Shown here: one piece after another, positions 7,948-16,809 of the stretch
Layout of the letters: each line of letters starts with the position of its first letter
Position numbering within the stretch: the first letter of the stretch is position 1
Origin: Winogradskyella aurantiaca
GTDB lineage: Bacteria; Bacteroidota; Bacteroidia; Flavobacteriales; Flavobacteriaceae
Length of the DNA: 64,000 nucleotides
Direction of reading: 5' to 3'
Assembly (NCBI RefSeq): GCF_003362725.1
Contig: NZ_QKTV01000001.1
Coordinates: 372,001 to 436,000 of the forward strand
Notes under the pieces: generated by a model
Databases searched by the model: none
What the model saw: the letters and a program-made list of their open reading frames with translations, nothing else
Told to the model about the DNA's origin: nothing
Translations under genes and position numbers: made by a program

Positions 7948-9702
7948 TTATTCGCTAGCGGCTTTAAATGGATTCCATGCTGCATCAACTTCCATAATAT
8001 TATTCTCTTTAGCGTAACCAGCATATAATTGCTTCATTTCTTCAAACATTTCTGACATATCTTCTTCTAAAGCGTTCATTTCAGAGGGATCGGCTACTAC
8101 ATCGTACAGATGCCATTCACCATCTCCAAACATTCCTTCACGTACTTTCATCAATTTATAATTTCCTTTCATTAAATAGCCATTACCAAATAACTCGAAA
8201 GCATACCATTGGTCGTTAGACCTTACTATATCAGAATCACCTTCTAAAAATGGTCTTGCGGTAACACCAGATGGTTTTACAACATTACGGTCTTCATATG
8301 TTGTTCCTGGATGAGAAACCCCTGCATAATCCAAAATAGTCATAGGTAAATCTTTAACGGACATGACCGCATTTGAAATCTGTCCAGAGCGGTCATAATT
8401 CTCTGAAAATGCGCCAGGCGGTACAATCATCATAGGAACACGAATCCCACCTTCACCAATAAACCATTTCCACCATTGCAATCCTCCTGTTGCAGCATTA
8501 GCCCATGAAACACCGATTGTATGTTCGGAGTCTCCGGTTCCAATTGCCTCAAAACTTTGATCAAATTGTGTTTCAATCCATTTTGCCATTTCTGGATTAC
8601 CAGTTCTTGGGTGTGTTGCCTCAAATCCTTCTGGTCCATTATCTGTTACATAAATTACCAAGGTATTATCTAATTGACCAGATTCTTTTAGATAATCTAA
8701 AATCTGTCCTGTTCTATTGTCTTGATCTTCAATCATAGCGGCATACGTCGCCATTACTTTTGCTTGTATTTTTTGCTCTTCATCTGATAAGCTTTCCCAT
8801 TTATGAGTTATCTCGTTAAACTCTGGTTCAATCGCGGTTTCAGTAATTAATCCTTTACTTTTTAAACTTTCGTATCTCGCTTTTTTAAGGCCTGCATAGC
8901 CCAAATCCAAATACTTTTGGTAGTGTTTATCTATCATATCAGCAGGTGCCTGAATGGGGAAGTGGGCAGTTGTAAATGCCATATAAGCAAACCAGGGTTT
9001 GTTATTAGCATGTCCTTCCTTGATAAAATTCAGCATATGCTCGGTGTATAACTCACCAGAATACACTCCTTCAGGTCTATCAAAATGCTCTCCATTTAAT
9101 GTAAAATGTTCTTTTCTTTTAACATTCAAACCGTTAGGGTCGCTGAAGTCTGGCGTCATTGCTAAATCGTTCCAATGATTAGACCCTCCTGAGAGTATTC
9201 CAAATTCTTTAGTAAACCCCCAGGAAAGAGGACCTACACCTCCGGCAGCTTCACCACCTAAGTGCCACTTTCCAGATTTATACGTTTCATAACCCGCATC
9301 TTCTAGTAATTGCGCTATAGTTACTGTATTATCTGTCAAGTATCCCTCATATCCAGAGACACCTTTAGTTGGTGGATAAAAGGAATAGTCAAAAGATCCT
9401 AATCCAACCTCTATATTATTGCACCCCGTCATTAACATGGCTCGCGTAACGCTGCATACAGGTGAGGCGTGAAAGTTTGAAAAACGAACTCCAGCATCAG
9501 CTAGGCGATTCATATTAGGAGTAGGTATTTCAGATCCAAACGCTCCTAAATCTCCAAAGGCAATATCGTCGCCTACCAAGAGTAAAATATTGGGTTGCTT
9601 TTGTTCAATTTGACCTGTCGCTATTGATTTTTTCTTATCCGAGGATTGTCCACATCCTGTCACAAACAATGCTAAAAAAGTAAGGAAAAATAGGTCTCTC
9701 AT
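7948..9702 (-). CDS. Arylsulfatase-type sulfatase, lipoprotein
   Basis: From the ATG at 9702 the protein begins with a lipoprotein signal (ALFVTGC, Cys17) and the metal-binding NILLLVGDDIAFGDLG. The active-site segment is SPVCSVTRAMLMTG: Cys83 is the formylglycine candidate and Arg87 is present, but the position normally Pro or Ala is Val. Later motifs include GKWHLGG and VIYVTDNGPEG, which supply further metal and sulfate ligands. It would remove sulfate esters from a polysaccharide or small ester at the cell surface. The next gene (DUF302) starts 1 bp downstream. No intact formylglycine-generating enzyme is seen in the window. Confidence 0.88.
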   Translation of the reverse strand: MRDLFFLTFLALFVTGCGQSSDKKKSIATGQIEQKQPNILLLVGDDIAFGDLGAFGSEIPTPNMNRLADAGVRFSNFHASPVCSVTRAMLMTGCNNIEVGLGSFDYSFYPPTKGVSGYEGYLTDNTVTIAQLLEDAGYETYKSGKWHLGGEAAGGVGPLSWGFTKEFGILSGGSNHWNDLAMTPDFSDPNGLNVKRKEHFTLNGEHFDRPEGVYSGELYTEHMLNFIKEGHANNKPWFAYMAFTTAHFPIQAPADMIDKHYQKYLDLGYAGLKKARYESLKSKGLITETAIEPEFNEITHKWESLSDEEQKIQAKVMATYAAMIEDQDNRTGQILDYLKESGQLDNTLVIYVTDNGPEGFEATHPRTGNPEMAKWIETQFDQSFEAIGTGDSEHTIGVSWANAATGGLQWWKWFIGEGGIRVPMMIVPPGAFSENYDRSGQISNAVMSVKDLPMTILDYAGVSHPGTTYEDRNVVKPSGVTARPFLEGDSDIVRSNDQWYAFELFGNGYLMKGNYKLMKVREGMFGDGEWHLYDVVADPSEMNALEEDMSEMFEEMKQLYAGYAKENNIMEVDAAWNPFKAASE

Positions 9703-10002
9703 AATTTTGATTGTATTAATTCTTAATAACAATTTCATTTTATTTATGATTTAGCAAATTGTAGGATTTATAAAGACATCCAACTGTTATCGCTATACCC
9801 CTGTTGAGTTATTGTGGGTTGTATAAGTGGGTTGATGTTTAAAGCTAAGAAATTATTTGAACTTGCTTCGTCGACCTAATGGGGTATGGCCGGTATTATA
9901 GCAAATGTCATTCTTTTATATATCGGTCTAAATCCTTGTTAGTAATAAGAAAGAGATTGACTTCAAAATCTAAGCGCTAATACAGAGCATAAAATTTGGA
10001 CA
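9703..10002. other. 300 bp gap, no clear gene
   Basis: No confident gene. On the plus strand an ATG at 9835 opens a short frame MFKAKKLFELASST, stop at 9877-9879, then the same frame continues with WGMAGIIANVILLYIGLNPC to 9942. This could be a decayed membrane-protein fragment or chance. Confidence 0.3.
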
Positions 10003-10887
10003 CTATATGATCCGATCAGTCTTGTGTTCAGACTTATGGCGTTTCCAACGTCTATGAGTCCACAACCAATATTGCGGAGCGGTCATGATATCCTTTTCCA
10101 AGTGCTTTGTAAAGGCGCTGGTAATTTCTCCTTTTTTAAATTTGCTATGGTCATCTGAGACAAGCTTAAAAACTATTTTATAGTGCCCCCGAGACACCTT
10201 TATATTTGAGCCTGCAATGATGGGTATATCAAATTCCCTTGCCATTCTTTCAGCACCGTAAGCTACGGCTGTTTCTTGATTTAAAAAGCTCGTAAAATGT
10301 ACTAATTGTGTTTTTGTTGGAGACTGATCACTTCCAAAAATCACTGCAAACTGTTCTCCTTTTTGCGTTTTCATTTTTTTAAGAATCGGATCAATTCGCA
10401 GCATATGTAGTCCATATTTGGAGCGGCTAGCTGTAATCTTTTCGTTCCAAAACTTATTTTTTAAGGGAGAATAAAGCGCCATAGGAGTGTGTTTGATTTG
10501 CCCAGAAATGGCCAGTGCAAATAACTCCCAATTGTTGTAGTGTCCACCTACCAAAATAACACTCTGTCCTTCGTTAAAATAACGTTCCAACAATTCTGGA
10601 TTAACGATTTTCATCCGTTTCTTGGAAGCTGCTTCAGAAATGGTAAAGTTCTTTATGCTTTCTACAATGATGTCACAAAGGTGCCGGTAAAAGGATTTTT
10701 CAATTTCACGTATCTCAACTTCTGATTTTGTAGGGAATGAATGTGTCAGATTCTCTCTCACCACAGCCTTTCGATACCCAAATACTCCATAGATGGTGGA
10801 GTACAAGCCATTAGAAATACCATATAAAACAGACAATGGTAAGCGCGATATTGGCATTAGTAGCAAGTAGTAGATAAGTTTGTTCAT
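10003..10887 (-). CDS. LpxL/HtrB-like lysophospholipid acyltransferase
   Basis: The 294-residue protein matches lipid A late acyltransferases: an N-terminal membrane helix region, then VILVGGHYNNWE, the family's HX4(D/E)-type catalytic motif (His and Glu), a later block with FGSDQSPTK, and a C-terminal WLWTHRRWK, the typical end of the family. It transfers an acyl chain from acyl-ACP to a lipid A precursor or ornithine-lipid-type acceptor at the inner membrane. It is the last chromosomal gene before the cassette array, and it has no attC-like repeat at its own 3' end, so it is probably not a cassette. Confidence 0.85.
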   Translation of the reverse strand: MNKLIYYLLLMPISRLPLSVLYGISNGLYSTIYGVFGYRKAVVRENLTHSFPTKSEVEIREIEKSFYRHLCDIIVESIKNFTISEAASKKRMKIVNPELLERYFNEGQSVILVGGHYNNWELFALAISGQIKHTPMALYSPLKNKFWNEKITASRSKYGLHMLRIDPILKKMKTQKGEQFAVIFGSDQSPTKTQLVHFTSFLNQETAVAYGAERMAREFDIPIIAGSNIKVSRGHYKIVFKLVSDDHSKFKKGEITSAFTKHLEKDIMTAPQYWLWTHRRWKRHKSEHKTDRII

Positions 10888-11011
10888 GATCGCGTGATCT
10901 TAGCCATGGCAAAAGCGGTGAATGTAGTTGTTTTTTGCGAATTACATACGACAAATGAATAGTACTTTATGTAATATTTAATTTTGCCGAGTCTTAGCCA
11001 AGAGGATCTAT

Positions 11012-11143
11012 TGTGAACGGTATTGTATATGAAAAGTAGCGGATTATACACCACCATGCTATCTGATAGCAAGTTACTTATAAAAATGCAAAAACGGCTC
11101 AAGTATACACCCGAACCGCTATTGCCTAAACACATTGTTAGCC
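11012..11143 (-). repeat. attC-like site 1 (array 3' end, after GNAT gene)
   Basis: On the minus strand the site runs from GGCTAACAATG to ACCGTTCACA. The outer boxes and the ACCGTT edge resemble those of site 2, but the arms pair poorly. The outer end at 11012-11018 is a best guess. The remaining bases to 10888 contain nothing recognisable. Confidence 0.5.
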
Positions 11144-11148
11144 TTAGT

Positions 11149-11685
11149 TTATTCTATTTTCTTAGTCATCATTATATAGTCATGCGAAGCACCATCAATT
11201 CTAAACATGTCTTCAACTTCTCCAACCTTTTCAAATCCTAATTTGACATATAACCTAATTGCTGGATTATTTCCCGAAAGTACCCATAAGTCAATTCGTT
11301 CTATTTCCGTTTCTGTTCGAACCCAACCGATCATTGTTTCTATTAATAATTTTCCTAAACCATCTCTTCTATAATCACGATGCACGCCCATTCCCATAAC
11401 AGCTCTATGGTTCGTATAACTTTGGTTATGCGATTTTATGTCGATATGACCAATTATATCGTTCTTTTTGTTCTCAGCAATTAAAACACGTCTCCAGCCT
11501 AACTTATTAACTGAAACAAATTGTCCTCGTTTAAAGCTTTGAATTAGTTCATTCGATAAACTCAAGTTTTCTCTAGAAATTGGCAGAAATAAAGGAGAAT
11601 TCCTTTTGCCATTATCAGAGATGTGGTCATTGAGATACATGAAGAAATCATCAATTCTTTCTCTTGTCAAATGCCTTATTTCCAT
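11149..11685 (-). CDS. GNAT family N-acetyltransferase (cassette gene)
   Basis: The 178-residue protein shows the GNAT fold: strand IGHIDIKSH, the acetyl-CoA pyrophosphate loop VHRDYRRDGLGKLLIE (R/QxxGxG/A type) and the late NNPAIRLYVKLGFEKVGE motif. It transfers an acetyl group to an unknown amine; acetyltransferases are among the commonest cassette cargo. The gene lies between attC-like sites 1 and 2, with 5 bp between its stop and site 1, and the cassette ends TTAGCC and GGCTAA are complementary. Confidence 0.9.
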   Translation of the reverse strand: MEIRHLTRERIDDFFMYLNDHISDNGKRNSPLFLPISRENLSLSNELIQSFKRGQFVSVNKLGWRRVLIAENKKNDIIGHIDIKSHNQSYTNHRAVMGMGVHRDYRRDGLGKLLIETMIGWVRTETEIERIDLWVLSGNNPAIRLYVKLGFEKVGEVEDMFRIDGASHDYIMMTKKIE

Positions 11686-11722
11686 TTCCCAATCATTAGT
11701 TTATCGTTTTTTTCTCAATTAA

Positions 11723-11775
11723 GGCTAACGGTCTGGTATATAGGTCGTTTCAATGACCTATATACATTGTTGGCA
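11723..11775 (-). repeat. attC-like site 2 (53 bp, short form)
   Basis: The outer boxes are GGCTAAC and GTTGGCA. Inside is a clear stem, TATATAGGTC with GACCTATATA around an 8-base loop, flanked by ACGGTCTGG and CATTG. It is far shorter than the other sites, within the range of short integron attC sites. Confidence 0.75.
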
Positions 11776-11850
11776 ATAGTATTTTATTTTCATTTTGAAG
11801 CTTAATAGACAAACCTCTAAATTAATGAATTTCAAATTTTATAATTGAAA

Positions 11851-14028
11851 CTAAGTTGATACCAATTTAATGACTTCAACAGGCTCCGATCGGCCTTTGA
11901 GTTGTATTGGACCAACCGATTCAAAAATGTAGTTTTCAATATCGTTAAGATCATTAAGCACTTCTTTAGATAAAAGCAATTCCGATTTAAACTGCTTATT
12001 CAATTGCTCGATGCGCGATGCTAATATGACCGTATTTCCGGTAACTGAATATTGCCTTCTTTTAGCAGTACCCACATTTCCCGTTACGATTTCTCCTGTA
12101 TGTAATCCAATTCCAATTTTGGTATCAATTAATTGACCAGATAAACATCGCTCCTCGAGTTCTTTGAGTATTTTTAAGGATGCATTAACCGCATTTTGGC
12201 TATGATTCCCTGGGGAGGCTGGTGCTCCAAAGGATGCTAAAAATCCATCACCCATAAACTGGTTGATGATGCCATTATGCTCGCTAATAATATCAATCAT
12301 AAATCCAAAAACGTCATTTTGATACTGGTTTATTTCTACAGCATCTCTTGATTCAGAAAATGGCGTAAAATTTCTTATGTCAAGAAACATGATACAGGCT
12401 CGTAATTTATTAGCTCCAGATTTGTAAGAATCAGATAATAGCTCCTTAGCTACCTCTGGAGATACTTGCTGACTAAACAAGGTCATGGCTTTTTTCTTAT
12501 TCTCTATTTCAAAGGCATTGCGCTCTTTTAAGTACCTGTTGGCCGTTTGCTTTTGTCGGTACCCATAATAAATAACACCAACTAAAAGCATAAGTAAAAT
12601 AGCACCTATGATCAATGCGTCCTTGGTGCTTTCTGATTTTTCTAATTTTATTTTATCGATCGCTTGCTTTTTTGAGAATTCCAAGCTGTCCGCTAATTGT
12701 TCTTTTTTAAACTCCATTTGTTGAAGTTTTGTTGCGGTTTCTTTGAGATTAAGACTTTCATCTAACAGTCTTCTTTTTTCCAAATAAAATAAAGCTTCAT
12801 TTACTTGACTTGTCTTTTTGTAAGCATCATACAGACATTTACAAGCATCTCTTTGCGCTAAAAGATCATTGATTGATAAGGCCAATTGGTACCCTTTTTG
12901 GCAGTTTTTTATGGATTTAGAGAAGTTGTCTTGGGCAAGATAAACCACTCCTATATTTATTTTGGATCTAGCCATGCCATTTTTGTCATTGATCGTCTTT
13001 TGAATGTTTAAGCTTTGAGTGTAATACTCCAATGCCTTTTTATGATCACCAAGATTATTGTAAACAAGTCCTATACAGTTAAGGTCGTTCGCAACACCAG
13101 CTTTATCATCGAGTTGCTCATTAATGGCCTTACTTTGTTTAAAATAGTTCAAAGCTTGGTCATAATCCCCTTGATTTTGCGATATAAGTCCAATATTATT
13201 TAGGATTTCAGATAGCCTATATTGGTTGCCTTGGTCTTTATAAAAATTCAATCCTTTGTTGAAATACTCCAAGGCTTTAGTATCGTCACCTTGGTCAAAA
13301 TAGACCGTACCAATATTGATTTGAAAATCCGCAACACCACTTTGATCTCCAAGCTGTTCGTTAATCCGTAGTCCCTTATTATAACAATTGATTGCTTTTG
13401 GGTAATTGCCTTGAATAGAATAAATCACACCAGTACCCGCAAGAGAATTAGCAATACCTTTTTGATTATTAATCTCCTCGTTAATTTCAATACTTTGTTT
13501 GTAACACTTCAGTGCTTTTGTGTTATTACCAGTTCTTCTGTAAATAATTGCCATATTGTGAAGCGTACTGGCAATATTTTTTTTGTCATTTTGCTTTTTA
13601 TAAAGCTCTAAACTCTTTTCTTGAAATTCCATTGCTTTGGAATACTCACTTTTATTCTTATATATAATACCTTGGATGTTATAGCCAAAATTTTTGGCTT
13701 TTGGATATTTATGATCCTCCCCATATTCCACGAGATTTTTTGCTAAAACTAGGGCAGAATCTGGATTAGAGTATAGAAATCCTTCCCAGATATATTTATA
13801 GTAAGCTTTTGCACGAACCGAGTCGACTTGAGCTTTATCTTGCCATATTGCGTGCAATGAGTCGAGTTGGGTTTGCGCATTTACACTAATCCCTGAAGAA
13901 TAAGATAGAACTATTAAAATGAGCCATTTAAGACTGACATAATGAATTGTGATTTGATTTTGTATCGGTATACGAATTCTAATATCAAGTAGTTCGGTGG
14001 TCAAGGTAATAAAGAGCTTTTTTTGCAT
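11851..14028 (-). CDS. TPR-repeat class III adenylate/guanylate cyclase (cassette gene)
   Basis: The start is set at the ATG at 14028; the longer frame opens at a TTG (14073). After a signal or anchor segment (WLILIVLSYSSGI) come about nine tetratricopeptide repeats of the KALEYYTQSLNIQ type, each with the NIG/ANxLN-type pattern. Then follow a coiled coil, one transmembrane helix (ALIIGAILLMLLVGVIYYG) and a C-terminal cyclase catalytic domain: MFLDIRNFTPFSE and QFMGDGFLASFGAP with the two metal Asp residues, GIGLHTGEIVTGNVG, and NTVILASRIEQL. The layout suggests a periplasmic or extracytoplasmic TPR sensor controlling cytosolic cNMP synthesis. It fills a 2.4 kb cassette on its own, unusually large. 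Confidence 0.9.
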   Translation of the reverse strand: MQKKLFITLTTELLDIRIRIPIQNQITIHYVSLKWLILIVLSYSSGISVNAQTQLDSLHAIWQDKAQVDSVRAKAYYKYIWEGFLYSNPDSALVLAKNLVEYGEDHKYPKAKNFGYNIQGIIYKNKSEYSKAMEFQEKSLELYKKQNDKKNIASTLHNMAIIYRRTGNNTKALKCYKQSIEINEEINNQKGIANSLAGTGVIYSIQGNYPKAINCYNKGLRINEQLGDQSGVADFQINIGTVYFDQGDDTKALEYFNKGLNFYKDQGNQYRLSEILNNIGLISQNQGDYDQALNYFKQSKAINEQLDDKAGVANDLNCIGLVYNNLGDHKKALEYYTQSLNIQKTINDKNGMARSKINIGVVYLAQDNFSKSIKNCQKGYQLALSINDLLAQRDACKCLYDAYKKTSQVNEALFYLEKRRLLDESLNLKETATKLQQMEFKKEQLADSLEFSKKQAIDKIKLEKSESTKDALIIGAILLMLLVGVIYYGYRQKQTANRYLKERNAFEIENKKKAMTLFSQQVSPEVAKELLSDSYKSGANKLRACIMFLDIRNFTPFSESRDAVEINQYQNDVFGFMIDIISEHNGIINQFMGDGFLASFGAPASPGNHSQNAVNASLKILKELEERCLSGQLIDTKIGIGLHTGEIVTGNVGTAKRRQYSVTGNTVILASRIEQLNKQFKSELLLSKEVLNDLNDIENYIFESVGPIQLKGRSEPVEVIKLVST

Positions 14029-14156
14029 TTTAATGTTTGTGCATTTGACAGACAGAGGAAGTTGGGATTTCAATTCAAATTGGCCAAAGTCACCATCGTA
14101 TTATATTTGATTTCTCTTTTTATTCAATTTTTTTAATTCAGTTTTTCAAGATTTAT

Positions 14157-14287
14157 TGCCAACGGTCTCGGCTATGATTTCGTTGTGGAATCATCCGCCG
14201 GATGAGTCCGCTGGTAAGTCAGCCGTTGATTAATACCTAAATTTTGGTGTGGCACAAAACCACAATGAATTATAGCCATTGTTGTGC
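14157..14287 (-). repeat. attC-like site 3 (131 bp, long-arm type A)
   Basis: The boxes are TGCCAAC and GTTGTGC. The arm GGCTATGATTTCGTTGTGG pairs with CCACAATGAATTATAGCC, leaving unpaired bases. It is nearly identical to site 8 and covaries with site 7. Confidence 0.8.
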
Positions 14288-14292
14288 TTTCG

Positions 14293-15084
14293 TTATTTTA
14301 TTTCTTCATTTATAATATCCAATATCTGCGTTATTCTATCTCTTAGAATAAATGCTTGCTGTTGCGTATTTCTATTTGTTACAATACACCTTACCAGATG
14401 ATCTTCATAATCAGGGTTGTCGAGAAGAACATTAATATCAGCAAAGTGTTTTGAATTTCCTATTTCTTTTATTTCAGATGCCCTGTTTTCCTGATTAATC
14501 AAGAATGTATATAGTAGATTAGTTTGCATAGCTTTATTTCGAAGTGATCTTACCTGATAATTTTTTATTAAAAATGGAATGTAAATTTCATTTCTGTACT
14601 TAGCCCAGGTTTGTTCACCTTCTGTAACTTGCACAATTTCACTGGTCCATAAAGAGAGTAATGCCTTTAAGCTATCATTTCTAATCAATCTCAAATTTCC
14701 TGAGGTTGCCAGATCATTTATTATCGGGTCGAAGGTAGTATAAGGGATAGTTTTTGCTATGTGCATTTCTACACTATCAACATTTCTGATGGCTGGGTGA
14801 TCTATATTACTTAGCAATTGAATAGTAGAATTCATTATATAGCTTCTAATTCCAATTTTTTCATCCAATTGCTTAAGATTACTTTTGAATTCTGATTGTA
14901 GTTGCTTTAATATGGCTTGTTCTGATATTCGATCTATTCTAGATTCATTCCAATTATTGATTTGAAGAGCAATTAAAATTCCAAAGACAACAAGAATAAT
15001 CTCTCCAATAGCATATTTTAGATATTTTCCAGTTTTACCTTCTGAAAGTAAATTTTGTCTAATTTTTCTAAAGAACTTGATCAT
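14293..15084 (-). CDS. DUF6090 family membrane-anchored protein (cassette gene 2)
   Basis: The 263-residue protein begins MIKFFRKIRQNLLSEGKTGK, then has the family's single transmembrane segment (EIILVVFGILIALQIN) and NNWNES, followed by a mostly helical domain. It shares the cassette with the gene at 15081 and overlaps it by 4 bp (ATGA), so the two are translationally coupled. Function unknown; the chromosomal relative at 3482-4267 is closer to this copy than to the other by eye. Confidence 0.85.
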   Translation of the reverse strand: MIKFFRKIRQNLLSEGKTGKYLKYAIGEIILVVFGILIALQINNWNESRIDRISEQAILKQLQSEFKSNLKQLDEKIGIRSYIMNSTIQLLSNIDHPAIRNVDSVEMHIAKTIPYTTFDPIINDLATSGNLRLIRNDSLKALLSLWTSEIVQVTEGEQTWAKYRNEIYIPFLIKNYQVRSLRNKAMQTNLLYTFLINQENRASEIKEIGNSKHFADINVLLDNPDYEDHLVRCIVTNRNTQQQAFILRDRITQILDIINEEIK

Positions 15085-15848
15085 TTAATATTTTTTTCAA
15101 TGAGGTTTAATGTGTCATGTAGGTAATCCTCTATTTTTTTATAATTATCCAAAATATAAACAAGGTTCAAAGCATTATTGTAAAGTTCATTTTCAAATTC
15201 GACTGTCCTTAATGTAGTGTTTTGATCTAATTTGAAATTAGAAGGAGAGACTTGTGGAATGTCAAGTCGTTTCATTAAGAAATTTGGAATGCCTATATTT
15301 CTTAAAGTTGTTTTGTCATTTAACGAAGGAATAAAAAAATTGAACATATAATCGTAGAAAATTTCAATATCATCTTCCGAATCTGCTACTATAAATGACC
15401 AATTGGAAATACGTTTCCTTAGCTCGACATCTTTAATAATATTAAGTGAACCAGTATTTATAATTTCATCTACTGAGGCAGAATTTAGATCTAAGGAATA
15501 AAAACCATTAATAATAGAATTAAGAAGAGCTTCTATCTCTTTGGGCTTTAATTGACTGCTATCTTTAACAATTTCTAGAAGTCTTACAGATGATTTATAC
15601 GATTCCTCTGTGCCTTCATAAATTCTATTCAATTCGGTAATATTTTCACGAAAATCGGAATGTAAATTCCTTAAAATCGTTTGTTCACGATTATCCTCAA
15701 TTCTGCTGTTATTCCAGTTGTTTACCTGTAAGGCCAATAGAATGCCTATCATAACGAGAAGGATTTCACCAATGGCATATTTAAAGTACTTTCCAGTTTT
15801 TCCTTCTGAAAGTAAATTATGCCTAATTTTTCTAAAGAATTTTATCAT
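15081..15848 (-). CDS. DUF6090 family membrane-anchored protein (cassette gene 1)
   Basis: The 255-residue paralogue of the next gene has the same N-terminal motif (MIKFFRKIRHNLLSEGKTGK), transmembrane segment (EILLVMIGILLALQVN) and NNWNNSRI. The downstream domain has diverged strongly from its neighbour, while the first 45 residues are almost identical. This suggests that the N-terminus is the conserved functional or targeting element. Its start lies 25 bp inside the cassette from attC-like site 4. Confidence 0.85.
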   Translation of the reverse strand: MIKFFRKIRHNLLSEGKTGKYFKYAIGEILLVMIGILLALQVNNWNNSRIEDNREQTILRNLHSDFRENITELNRIYEGTEESYKSSVRLLEIVKDSSQLKPKEIEALLNSIINGFYSLDLNSASVDEIINTGSLNIIKDVELRKRISNWSFIVADSEDDIEIFYDYMFNFFIPSLNDKTTLRNIGIPNFLMKRLDIPQVSPSNFKLDQNTTLRTVEFENELYNNALNLVYILDNYKKIEDYLHDTLNLIEKNIK

Positions 15849-15872
15849 TGGTTAGCGGTTGGTTATAATGAA

Positions 15873-16067
15873 GCACAACGGTTTAGCTATGGTGTCGTTG
15901 CGGTTGGCAACGCAGCGTAGCGCCACTCCGGTCTGCTTTGTTATTTCTAACCGGTAGCGAAGTGCGTTGCATTACGCAAATATTCATGCTTAAGTTTATA
16001 GATTAAATGTAGGAATAAATTTCATATGAAGTAGGCAATTAGCAATGCATTATAGGTGGTGTTATCT
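15873..16067 (-). repeat. attC-like site 4 (195 bp, type B)
   Basis: The boxes are GCACAAC and GTTATCT. The inner arm GGTTTAGCTATGGTGTCGTT pairs loosely with CAATGCATTATAGG. The central part contains the long CGTTGCGGTTGGCAACGC and AACCGGTAGCGAAGTGCG segments shared by sites 5 and 6. Confidence 0.75.
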
Positions 16068-16076
16068 GCTGGCTTT

Positions 16077-16589
16077 TTATTTTTCGTCCCTTATTCTTCT
16101 CAACGCTTTTATTTCTGCTTCAAGCTCAGTCAATCCTTTTTTTAAGTTATCCTTTCTGAGTTTGTCCCAGAGAGCTTTTTTTTCTTTTTCGTTTAATGAG
16201 CTCAATAATTCAGGAGAGGGTGGGGGGATAGCATGAATAGTAGGTTTGGCAAAACTTCTACTCAGTCCGCATCTATTCAATTTTAAAATTCCGTCCTTTA
16301 TATTTCCGTAAATAATCCATTGACCTTTTTCGGTAATGACGGGATGACAATATTCCCAGTTTTTCCCAGCATAGATCAATTCTTCGTTATCCTCGGCATT
16401 CAGAGATTCAGTGACCTTGATTTTAAAGGTCGAATTGCTTTTGTTAACCTCTATAACTTCTCCAATAAAAATCAGTTCGGCATTTTCGATTTCCAATTTC
16501 TGTAATTCGCTCAGAGTTTTAAGAGCGCAAGTGCAAGCGATACTTTTTAGCGAAATCAAAATAAATAGAATCCATAAGTTTTGTTTCAT
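16077..16589 (-). CDS. Secreted NTR/TIMP-like protein (cassette gene)
   Basis: The 170-residue protein has a signal peptide (MKQNLWILFILISLKSIA) immediately followed by CTCALKT, the N-terminal cysteine motif of netrin-like/TIMP-fold proteins. ENAELIFIGEVIEV and a later Cys (WEYCHP, LNRCGL) give the remaining pattern of an OB-like NTR domain. The C-terminal ~60 residues are a charged helix. In animals this fold inhibits metalloproteases; the bacterial role is unknown. It is the sole gene of its cassette, 9 bp from the repeat. Confidence 0.65.
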   Translation of the reverse strand: MKQNLWILFILISLKSIACTCALKTLSELQKLEIENAELIFIGEVIEVNKSNSTFKIKVTESLNAEDNEELIYAGKNWEYCHPVITEKGQWIIYGNIKDGILKLNRCGLSRSFAKPTIHAIPPPSPELLSSLNEKEKKALWDKLRKDNLKKGLTELEAEIKALRRIRDEK

Positions 16590-16608
16590 CAGAGTAGTTT
16601 TGGCTTGC

Positions 16609-16800
16609 AGATAACGGTTTGGCTATGATGCGTTGCGGTTAGCAGCGCAGCGTAGCGCCAATCCGGTCTGCTTTGGTTTTCTAACCGGTAGCGGAGCGCG
16701 CTGCATGTTCTCAACGTTCATGCATTTATTTAAGACTAAATGTAGGAAATAATCTCCAACTTAGAGGGGGAGTAGCTATGCATTATAGCCGTTGTTGTGT
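16609..16800 (-). repeat. attC-like site 5 (192 bp, type B)
   Basis: The boxes are AGATAAC and GTTGTGT. GGCTATGATGCGTTG pairs with the CTATGCATTATAGCC end. The central segment closely matches sites 4 and 6. Confidence 0.8.
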
Positions 16801-16809
16801 GTAGTTATT

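Noticed and set aside
2970-9702. Sulfatase plus SUMF1 as a working sulfatase-maturation pair
   Set aside because: The SUMF1-like frame has two stops and lacks its C-terminal catalytic half, and it lies 4.5 kb away in a different unit.
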